64,000 bases of DNA from Xanthomonas sontii. GTDB lineage: Bacteria; Pseudomonadota; Gammaproteobacteria; Xanthomonadales; Xanthomonadaceae. Shown one piece after another: positions 58,101 to 64,000 of this stretch (position 1 is its first letter; each line of letters starts with the position of its first letter). The notes beneath the pieces are model-generated. The model was not told the DNA's origin and did not search any database. It saw only the letters and a list, made by a program, of their open reading frames with translations. Location of the stretch: NCBI RefSeq assembly GCF_040529055.1, contig NZ_CP132342.1:2726001-2790000 (forward strand). Reading direction: 5' to 3'. A program made the position numbers and the translations under genes.

Positions 58101-58371
58101 CGTGGATGCGCACCACGTGCGGGCTGGACACCTGCCGCGCCAGCAGCAGTTCCTGGCGGAAGCGGGCGAAGGCCTGCGGCCGTTGCGCCAGTTCCGGGCG
58201 CAGCAGTTTGACCGCGACGTCGATGCCCAACGCCTGGTCGTGGGCCAGGTACACCAGGCCCATGCCGCCGATGCCGAGCAAACGCTCGATGCGGAAGCGG
58301 CCGGCCAGCACGTCGCCCGGGGTCAGGCTCTCCTGCGCGTACAGGCCGGTGGCGGTGGCCGCATCGCTCAT
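55135..58371 (-). CDS. Ser/Thr protein kinase with C-terminal TPR region
   Basis: 1078 residues. The Hanks-type kinase spans about 25-290: glycine loop GIGGMG, catalytic K55, D149 in HRDLKPANILL and DFG at 167-169, all intact. A transmembrane helix at about 297-318 (LGLGLAATLAGAALLGVGAW) follows, then a large region with many tetratricopeptide-like helices (for example NELGLLAEERGDYPQALQAF and NNIGFAHFQLGDLDSAQAF). By topology that part should be periplasmic and sensory. Overlaps with both neighbours suggest one signalling unit. Confidence 0.93.
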   Translation of the reverse strand: MSDAATATGLYAQESLTPGDVLAGRFRIERLLGIGGMGLVYLAHDQALGIDVAVKLLRPELAQRPQAFARFRQELLLARQVSSPHVVRIHDLAEHAGRWLISMDYVDGESLEARLQREERLDVDTALRIAGDIARGLQAAHARGVVHRDLKPANILLQRGGDALISDFGVACSMASSGLGATLGNVIGTPAYLSPEQARGDALDPRSDLYALGLILYEMLAGQVPFAGGTLSETLAQRMLREPPPVDRLRADVPGWLVRLLQRLLRPQPRDRLQHAGEVIVAIERRQLPRDRRRWRRLGLGLAATLAGAALLGVGAWRWQAQRASAPPPVVAAQPLPRLLVLPLAGDPGSAEQRLALGSWLRGSLGETLTVVDDARTRQALRQYDPTGQAPLDVAALRRLASAQRVLQPSLQHQGAGWRLQALLHPASGAPQRIDGPTAADPAAAYAAWLPIASRALLGEGATLPDDLPAPAALQAYARGLAAQQHDDSAQALQQFAEASAQAPQSAPLRLAEVVAAQAIGEEQKAREALDARAPAATARPRTLALLAALRLEAEDDLAAADSAWQALATARPDDSEVQLQVARIQAQAGHLDAARDRLRTLAQRDPDDPRLWLALGKLAILSGNAATAVDDDLLRAQLLFRRGRDLYGEAETVNALGVGYGRLGLAQQAQAQYLRAVELRRQVGNRRGVATSLRNLAGTLSIGGAFAEAEQKLQQAQVLYVELGDRDGQAAAANELGLLAEERGDYPQALQAFRGALTAWRAIGDAHGVAETLNNIGFAHFQLGDLDSAQAFWEQAARAYADLNDATGRVRTAQNLGLLATARGHWTQAQTLLSQALREAERHQMLEEVAVSRRNLAELAFWQGQRAVALTELDQAQRLFQQSRDQRGQTDIALLRAQVWLALDDPAQARLALQQVQRQAPASVSSEQRASAALLQAQLAERDGDDAAAAAALRQAEALARASGTRLLQLQVQVHAAHDEPALAALEGDVARLGNAGLRLRYLQQALRYGAADQVAARYAQAQALLLRGSPLFAAALHTQAAQRLDALGDHAAAQRARRAAAQATDGSAVARAQTTP

Positions 58372-59219
58372 GCCGGCTCAGGACCCTGTTCCGCGCCGGT
58401 GTCGCGCAGCGCCTGGCGGGCGGCGATCCAGAGCGCGGCGCGCTCGCAGAAGGCTTCGAGCAATTGCATGTCCAGCGCACCGATGGCGCTGCCGGCGCGG
58501 CGGCTGTCGGCGTAGATCGCGCCGAGCACGCGGGTGCCGTCGCGCAGCGGCAGGCATAGCAGGGTGCGCAGGCCGGCGGCGCAGACCGAGGCGCGCTCGG
58601 CCAGCCACGGCACGCCACCGACGTCGTGGGCCACGGTGGCCCGGCCGTCGCGCAGGGCGCGGTGCAGGGCGCCCTCGCTGCCGGGGAGGCTGTGCTGCAG
58701 CGGCAGCGGCCCGATCCCGTGGCTGGCCGCGACGCGCTGGCCGTGCGCCTCGGCCAGGACCAGCAGGCCGCGTTCGGCCTGGGCCAGTTCGACCACCGCG
58801 TCCAGGCTGGCGCCGAGCAGATCGTCGAGTCCGCCGATCTGGGCGAGCCCTTGGGTGAGGGCGGTGGCGCGATCGCAGCGGGCGCGCTGGCGGCGTTCGG
58901 CCAGTTCCGCATCGGCCGGGCTGAGTGGGGCGAACTCGGCGTAGATGTCGCCAAAGCGCAGCCAGGTCGCGGTCTCCAGCGCGATCGGCGCGGCCACCCG
59001 CACGCCATCGCGGAAGCTGCCGTTCTTGCTGCCCAGGTCGTGCAACTGCCAGTGGCCGTCGGCCTGCGGCTGCAGTTGCGCGTGCCAGCGCGACACCGAA
59101 GGGTGTTCCAGCGCCAGCGCGTTGTCGGCCGCGCGGCCGATCGCCAGGGTCTGCCCGGCGGCGAGCAGCAGCGTCGGTGCCGGCGCGTCGGGCAGGTAGG
59201 CAGTCAGGCGCGCGGGCAT
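58368..59219 (-). CDS. FHA-GAF domain protein
   Basis: 283 residues. The FHA domain (about 20-95) has the phosphothreonine-binding set IGRAADNALALEHPSVSRWHAQL and LGSKNGSFRDG. A GAF domain fills about 120-275 (LDAVVELAQAERGLLVLAEAHG through LLCLPLRDGTRVLGAIYADS). It probably binds the autophosphorylated downstream kinase and may sense a small ligand. It is the first gene of the operon, overlapping the kinase gene by ATGA. Confidence 0.92.
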   Translation of the reverse strand: MPARLTAYLPDAPAPTLLLAAGQTLAIGRAADNALALEHPSVSRWHAQLQPQADGHWQLHDLGSKNGSFRDGVRVAAPIALETATWLRFGDIYAEFAPLSPADAELAERRQRARCDRATALTQGLAQIGGLDDLLGASLDAVVELAQAERGLLVLAEAHGQRVAASHGIGPLPLQHSLPGSEGALHRALRDGRATVAHDVGGVPWLAERASVCAAGLRTLLCLPLRDGTRVLGAIYADSRRAGSAIGALDMQLLEAFCERAALWIAARQALRDTGAEQGPEPA

Positions 59220-59265
59220 CGCGGCGTGTCCTCCGTCGCGGTGGGTGCGACCGGTCCCGCAGCGC

Positions 59266-60102
59266 TCAAGGCGCGTAGAGACGTTGGTAGTCGATGGAGA
59301 AGCGCAGCGTCGCGGCGCCGGCCAGCAGTTCGCCGGCGGGGTTGCCTGCGCTCATGCCGGCGTTCCAGGTTTGCGCGATGCCATGGCCGGCGCGCGACGA
59401 CACCTGCTCGCGGAACCCGTCCAGCGCGACCGTGGCGGCGGTGTAGTCGGCATTGGCCAGGGCGCTCTGTACGCTGTTCAGCATCGAGGCCAGCGGCGCC
59501 GCCTCGTTGGCGGGCAGCTGCGCCACCAGCGCCTGCAGCCGGCTCAGCTTGGCGGCCACCACGTTGGCGGTCGGGCGCAGGTCGTGGAGCACGATGAACT
59601 GCGAGAAGCCGCCGGTGGTGCCGCGGGCGCGGACGCTGCCCGGGGCGATCTCATCGGTGATGTCGCGGAAATCGCCGCCCTCCGGGGCCTTGAACAGGCG
59701 CAGGGTGCTGTCGGCGGTATAGGCCAGCGCATGGGTGTGCAGCTCCACATGCACGACGCGCCGGAACGTCAGGCCGCCGCTCGGTGGCGGTGTCACCGTG
59801 ATCAGCAGCGGCAACTGCGACGGCACCTGGCCGGTTTGCATGCTGGGCAGCCGCGGCAGCAAGGCCGTGACCTGGGCCGGGGTCAGCAGTTCTGCGCTCA
59901 GGCCGAGGTTGGCCGGGCTGAGACCGCTGGCGTTGTCGAACTCCAGCGTCAGTTCCGCGAGCGGGTGCGGGCCGGCGCCGATGGCCGCCGTCGCCACATT
60001 GCCGCTCACGTCCAACTGCACCGGCAGCGGTTGCGCGGCGAGCCCGCCGGACGCCGCGACGGCGCAGAACAGCAGGCAAACCCTTGCGAACATCGTGTGC
60101 AT
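59266..60102 (-). CDS. Exported protein of unknown function
   Basis: 278 residues from the ATG at 60102, with GGGG upstream; an upstream frame adds only Arg/Ala-rich sequence. A signal peptide (VCLLFCAVAASGGLAAQ) is followed by a region of beta-strand character (PVQLDVSGNVATAAIGAGPHPLAELTLEFDN) and a helical C-terminal third (TANVVAAKLSRLQALVAQLPANE...). The mature part has no Cys. I do not recognise the family. It is 46 nt beyond the FHA gene and divergent from the protease genes. Confidence 0.75.
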   Translation of the reverse strand: MHTMFARVCLLFCAVAASGGLAAQPLPVQLDVSGNVATAAIGAGPHPLAELTLEFDNASGLSPANLGLSAELLTPAQVTALLPRLPSMQTGQVPSQLPLLITVTPPPSGGLTFRRVVHVELHTHALAYTADSTLRLFKAPEGGDFRDITDEIAPGSVRARGTTGGFSQFIVLHDLRPTANVVAAKLSRLQALVAQLPANEAAPLASMLNSVQSALANADYTAATVALDGFREQVSSRAGHGIAQTWNAGMSAGNPAGELLAGAATLRFSIDYQRLYAP

Positions 60103-60224
60103 CTGAAACCCCCTGTTGCATGTGCCGGCACTGCGCACCGCGCCTGCGTTCCGCCCGGCACCGCGGCGCGCGGCAGCGGCCTTCGTCCCGATCATACCGA
60201 TCCGTACGGGCGATGCACGCGGCC

Positions 60225-60270
60225 CTGGGTGTTTCCACCCACGCGCAGTAGGGGCGATCCCGGATAGGCG
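60225..60270 (+). promoter_or_regulatory. Shared leader motif before protease 1
   Basis: CTGGGTGTTTCCACC (60225-60239; GGGTG/CACCC can form a short hairpin) and, 12 nt later, GGGGCGATCCCGGATAGGC. The same two blocks with similar spacing precede the second protease. About 65 nt separate the second block from the start codon. Confidence 0.6.
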
Positions 60271-60336
60271 CCACCGCGCGGCCGCGTCAGGCTGCAGTCA
60301 CCCGCCCGTCCCGGGCCCACCAACCGGAGATTCCAG

Positions 60337-61740
60337 ATGCCCATCCGTCGTCCCGCACTCGCCATCGGCATTTGCGCCGTGCTCGCCAGCGGCGTCTTCG
60401 CTGGCGGCAAGGCCGAAGCCGCCGCGCATCTGGACAGCCTGCTGGAGTCCAAGCTGGCCAGCACGCCGCTGACCGACGAGTTGCAGATCGTCATCACCTA
60501 CAAGCAGTCCAAGCCGGTCTCGGCGGCGCAGCTGACCGTGTTGCACGACCTGGGCATCACCCGCGGCGTCAGCATGCAGACCCTGCCGATCGCCGGTGCG
60601 CTGGCCACGCCGGAGGAGATCCTGGCGCTGGCCGAGCGCGACGACGTCGCTTCGATCTACTACAACGCCCCGCTGCGCTACTTCAACCAGGACGCGCGCC
60701 AGGCCACCGGGGTCGACCGCGCGCAGAGCAATCCGGGCGACTTCGGCCGCACCGTGCCGTACACCGGCCGCGGCGTCGGCGTGCTGATCAACGACTCGGG
60801 CATCGACGCCACCCACCGCGACCTGGCCTATGGCGACCGCGTGGTGCAGAACGTGCTGGCCAACACCAACCTGCACAATCTGAACTCGATGCTGCCGGTC
60901 ACCTACCTGGAGGGCGTGCCGAACACCGACGCCGGTTCCGGCCATGGTACCCACTGTGCCGGCACGGTCGGCGGCAGCGGCGCGCAGTCCGGCGGCAAGT
61001 ACCGCGGCGTGGCGACCGGCGCCAGCCTGGTCGGCTACGGCTCCAGCGGTGTGCTGCTGGTGCTGGATGCGGTGGGCGGCCTGGACTACGCGGCCTCGCA
61101 CCAGAACAGCTTCAAGGATCCGATCCGCGTCGTCAGCAACTCCTGGGGCACCTCCGGCAAGTTCGACCCGGCCGACCCGGTCAACGTCGCCACCTACGAG
61201 CTGTACAAGCGCGGCATCGTCAGCGTGTTCGCCGCCGGCAACGACGGTCCCAAGGAAGACACCCACAATCCGTACGCACAGGCGCCGTGGGTGATCTCGG
61301 TCGCCGCCGGCAAGGTCGACGGCACGCTGGCCGACTTCTCCTCGCGCGGCAAGGCCGGCGAGCGCGATACCTTCACCACCGCCGACGGCAAGAGCTGGAC
61401 CCACATCAACCAGCCCAGCATCACCGCGCCGGGCGTGGACATCATCTCCACCCGCGCCTCCACCGGCCTGTTGCCGCCGCTGGCCGCGCAGAAGGACGAA
61501 AAGCTGATCGCGCCGGCGCAGCTGCCGTTCTACACCACCATGAGCGGCACCTCGATGGCCACGCCGCATGTGGCGGGTGTGGTGGCGCTGGTGCTGGAGG
61601 CCAATCCGAACCTGACCCCGGACCAGGTCAAGGACCTGATCGAGCGCACCGCCACACCGATGGCGGGACGTGCCTCCTGGGAAGTCGGCGCCGGTTATCT
61701 CAACGCTTACTCGGCGTTGCGCGAAGCCAGCAAGAAGTGA
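60337..61740 (+). CDS. Secreted S8 (subtilisin-family) protease 1
   Basis: 467 residues. A Sec signal ends near KAEA (residue 28). An I9-like propeptide follows (LQIVITYKQSKPVSAAQLTVLHDLGITRG, about 48-115). The catalytic domain has the Asp in LINDSGIDATH (D153), the His in GSGHGTHCAGT (H203), the oxyanion Asn in AAGND (N302) and the Ser in SGTSMATPHVAG (S406). It ends soon after the fold, with no C-terminal domain. Predicted extracellular or periplasmic protease, about 65% similar by eye to its downstream neighbour or higher. Confidence 0.95.
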   Translation: MPIRRPALAIGICAVLASGVFAGGKAEAAAHLDSLLESKLASTPLTDELQIVITYKQSKPVSAAQLTVLHDLGITRGVSMQTLPIAGALATPEEILALAERDDVASIYYNAPLRYFNQDARQATGVDRAQSNPGDFGRTVPYTGRGVGVLINDSGIDATHRDLAYGDRVVQNVLANTNLHNLNSMLPVTYLEGVPNTDAGSGHGTHCAGTVGGSGAQSGGKYRGVATGASLVGYGSSGVLLVLDAVGGLDYAASHQNSFKDPIRVVSNSWGTSGKFDPADPVNVATYELYKRGIVSVFAAGNDGPKEDTHNPYAQAPWVISVAAGKVDGTLADFSSRGKAGERDTFTTADGKSWTHINQPSITAPGVDIISTRASTGLLPPLAAQKDEKLIAPAQLPFYTTMSGTSMATPHVAGVVALVLEANPNLTPDQVKDLIERTATPMAGRASWEVGAGYLNAYSALREASKK

Positions 61741-61742
61741 CC

Positions 61743-61774
61743 GGATCGGGCGGACGCCAGCGTCCGCCCGATCC
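61743..61774. terminator. Long hairpin after protease 1
   Basis: A perfect 14-bp stem, GGATCGGGCGGACG / CGTCCGCCCGATCC, with a 4-nt loop directly after the stop codon and no U-tract. It separates the two proteases. The rest of the 630-nt gap to 62370 shows no gene except the leader motif near 62256. Confidence 0.6.
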
Positions 61775-62255
61775 GCTGCAAGCGCAGTCGACCGCGTGTC
61801 GGTGCTTGCGATGCAGTCCGGAGGCCGCCGTTCTTCGACGAAATGAAGCGCCGTCCGATCGACTGCTGTCGTTGACGTTTTCGCGGTTGCCTTCGATCAC
61901 GCTGTCGCCGTTCGGCGGCGTGGTCGGCAGCCACCGCGATCCCCCGTGCTGGACGTGCGGGGTTCCACCGCTCCCCGGAATGGCGTCCGGGAATCGGAAT
62001 GGGCCCCGCACGTCCCGCATTCCTTTCGGCCGCACCGCGCGCCGATGCGCCGGATCGGGCACGCCGCTCCCGCACCCTGTTTTTGCCGCATGTCGGCGCC
62101 CTCTGCCTGCAATGCACTCTGTTGCCGTTCCAGCCGCGGTGTTCGCTGGATCGGGTGGCATGCCCCGGCGTGTGGCTCGCCGTGCAGTGCCGACTGTCGC
62201 GAGCGGCGACAGGGGAGCGCACCCTCCAATCCCGTGGTAGTTGCATGCGCCGCGG

Positions 62256-62301
62256 CTGGGTGTTTCCACCTGGTCGGCCTGGGTGCGATACCGGATTGGC
62301 C
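62256..62301 (+). promoter_or_regulatory. Shared leader motif before protease 2
   Basis: CTGGGTGTTTCCACC (62256-62270), identical to the block before protease 1, then GGGTGCGATACCGGATTGGC about 10 nt later. Both gene starts are also preceded by the same GGAGATTCC sequence. Confidence 0.6.
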
Positions 62302-62370
62302 GCGTATCGGCGCGCCCGGCACGCTGCGCTGACCGCCCGCTACGGGCTTCGACGATCCGGAGATTCCGCA

Positions 62371-64000
62371 ATGTCCATTCGCCGTCCCGTTCTTGCCGTC
62401 GGTATCTGCGCCGTCCTCGCCGGCGGTGTGTTCGCCGGCGGCGACGCCCTGGCCGCCGCCCATCTCGACCAGGTACTGGAAGCCAAGCTCGCCGCTGCGC
62501 CGGCCGGCGACGCACTGCAGATCGTGATCACCTACGATCAGTCCGGGCCGGTCTCGGCCTCGCAACTCACCGCGCTGCATGCGCTGGGCATCACCCGCGG
62601 GATCACCATGCGCACGCTGCCGATCGCCGGCGCGCTGGCCACGCCGGCCGAGATCCGCGCGCTGGCGCAGCGCGACGACGTCGCCTCGATCTACTACAAC
62701 GCACCGCTGCGCTATTTCAACAAGGAAGCCCGCGAGCTGACCGGCGTGGACCGCGCGCAGGGCAATCCCGGCGATTTCGGCCGCGCGCTGCCCTACAGCG
62801 GCCGCGGCGTCGGGGTGATGATCAACGACTCCGGCATCGATGCCACCCATCGCGATCTCGCCTACGGCACCCGCGTCGTGCAGAACGTGCTGGGCACCAC
62901 CAACCTGGCCAACGTCGATGCGATGCTGCCGATCACCTATGCGGAGGGTGTGCCCAATACCGATCTCGGCTCCGGCCATGGCACGCACTGCGCCGGCACG
63001 GTCGGCGGCACCGGCGCGCAGTCCAACGGCGCCTATCGCGGCGTGGCGACCGGCGCCAGTCTGGTCGGCTACGGATCCGGTGCGGTGCTGCTGATCCTGG
63101 ACGCAGTCGGCGGTCTGGATTATGCGGCCACGCATCAGTTCAGCTTCAAGGATCCGATCCGCGTCACCAGCAATTCCTGGGGCTCCTCCGGCAAGTTCGA
63201 TCCGCAGAATCCGGTCAACGTCGCCACCTACGAGCTGTACAAGCGCGGCATCGTCAGCGTGTTCGCCGCCGGCAACGACGGCCCCAACGAGGACACCCAC
63301 AATCCGTACGCGCAGGCGCCGTGGGTGATCTCGGTGGCCGCCGGCGAGAAGGACGGCACGCTGGCCGACTTCTCCTCGCGCGGCAAGCGCGGCGAGAGCG
63401 GCAGCTTCACCATGGCCGACGGCAAGACCTGGACCTATCTCAACGAGCCGACGATCACCGCGCCCGGCGTGGACATCGTCTCCACCCGCGATTCCACCGG
63501 CGCGTTGCCGCCGCTGGCCGCGGACAAGGACAGCAAGCTGATCGCGCCGGCGCAACTGCCGTTCTACACCACCATGAGCGGTACCTCGATGGCCACCCCG
63601 CACGTGGCCGGCATCGTCGCGCTGCTGCTGGAGGCCAACCCGGACCTGACTCCGGACCAGGTCAAGGACCTGCTCGAACGCACCGCCACCAACATCCCCG
63701 GGCGCACGTACTGGGAGGCTGGCGCGGGCTACGTGAATGCCTATGCCGCGCTGTTGGAAGCGAGCAAGCAGCGCAGCGGCTTCGGTAAGACGGTCAATTC
63801 CCTGCATCCGTTCTACAGCAATGCGCTGGTGCTGCCCGGCGGCAGCCAGCCGTTCGAGGTGGCGTTCTCGCCGGTGGGCACGCCGCAGACCCAGTCGTTC
63901 ACCGTCGGCAAGGACGTCGCCTGGATCAGCGCCAAGGCCACCATCGACGCCAACACCCAGGCATTGGTGCTGACCGATCCGGACGGCGTCAGCCATGGCT
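62371..64000 (+). CDS. Secreted S8 protease 2 with C-terminal extension (3' end missing)
   Basis: Open to the window edge, at least 543 residues. The signal peptide (MSIRRPVLAVGICAVLAGGVFAGGDALA), I9-like propeptide and catalytic domain parallel protease 1 almost residue for residue, with the Asp, His, Asn and Ser motifs intact (MINDSGIDATH, GSGHGTHCAGT, AAGND, SGTSMATPHVAG). Unlike protease 1 it continues past the catalytic fold into a beta-rich segment (PFEVAFSPVGTPQTQSFTVGKDVAWISAKA), perhaps a PPC- or fibronectin-like domain. The ATG at 62371 follows GGAG. Tandem duplication of the pair is evident. Confidence 0.93.
   Translation, partial: MSIRRPVLAVGICAVLAGGVFAGGDALAAAHLDQVLEAKLAAAPAGDALQIVITYDQSGPVSASQLTALHALGITRGITMRTLPIAGALATPAEIRALAQRDDVASIYYNAPLRYFNKEARELTGVDRAQGNPGDFGRALPYSGRGVGVMINDSGIDATHRDLAYGTRVVQNVLGTTNLANVDAMLPITYAEGVPNTDLGSGHGTHCAGTVGGTGAQSNGAYRGVATGASLVGYGSGAVLLILDAVGGLDYAATHQFSFKDPIRVTSNSWGSSGKFDPQNPVNVATYELYKRGIVSVFAAGNDGPNEDTHNPYAQAPWVISVAAGEKDGTLADFSSRGKRGESGSFTMADGKTWTYLNEPTITAPGVDIVSTRDSTGALPPLAADKDSKLIAPAQLPFYTTMSGTSMATPHVAGIVALLLEANPDLTPDQVKDLLERTATNIPGRTYWEAGAGYVNAYAALLEASKQRSGFGKTVNSLHPFYSNALVLPGGSQPFEVAFSPVGTPQTQSFTVGKDVAWISAKATIDANTQALVLTDPDGVSHG

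Overview
The window is high-GC gammaproteobacterial DNA and is almost certainly chromosome from a Xanthomonas. Two well-known loci point there: a virB11-1-2-3-4-5-6 type IV secretion block in the order described for the chromosomal Xanthomonas killing system, and a gum (xanthan) cluster placed after thrS-infC-rpmI-rplT-pheS-pheT-ihfA-merR-tRNA-Pro. The gum cluster has only one acetyltransferase gene (no gumG). That may suit an early-branching species rather than the campestris/citri group, but this is inference.

1-9321: end of a type IV secretion operon (virB11 cut by the window edge, then virB1 to virB6). It is followed by three tandem DUF4189 genes of visibly lower GC, the third broken by a one-base frameshift, and a small exported protein. 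9443-24333: a starch/maltodextrin utilisation locus. It has a cytoplasmic XgtA-type alpha-glucosidase, a TonB-dependent receptor, a GH97 enzyme, a six-hairpin glycosidase-like protein, a sugar MFS carrier, a secreted GH13 enzyme and a LacI regulator. An identical 14-bp near-palindrome precedes three of its transcription units. 24448-32576: a translation operon group (thrS, infC with an AUC start, rpmI, rplT, pheS, pheT, ihfA, a MerR regulator, tRNA-Pro), with several leader hairpins.

32925-47741: the gum cluster, gumB-C-D-E-F-H-I-J-K-L-M, then a cupin gene and gumN. Most genes overlap by ATGA, so it reads as one long transcription unit for building, decorating, flipping, polymerising and exporting xanthan. 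An intact 820-bp IS5-family element sits exactly on the gumN stop codon. It is abutted by a 269-bp non-coding element made of nested inverted repeats.

48959-60102 (mostly minus strand): dxs, an HNH nuclease, an acyl-CoA dehydrogenase, then a tightly overlapping four-gene signalling operon (FHA-GAF protein, Ser/Thr kinase with TPRs, soluble histidine kinase, NarL-type response regulator) and an exported protein of unknown function. 60225-64000: two tandem secreted subtilisin-family proteases with a shared leader motif. The second has a longer C-terminus and runs off the window.
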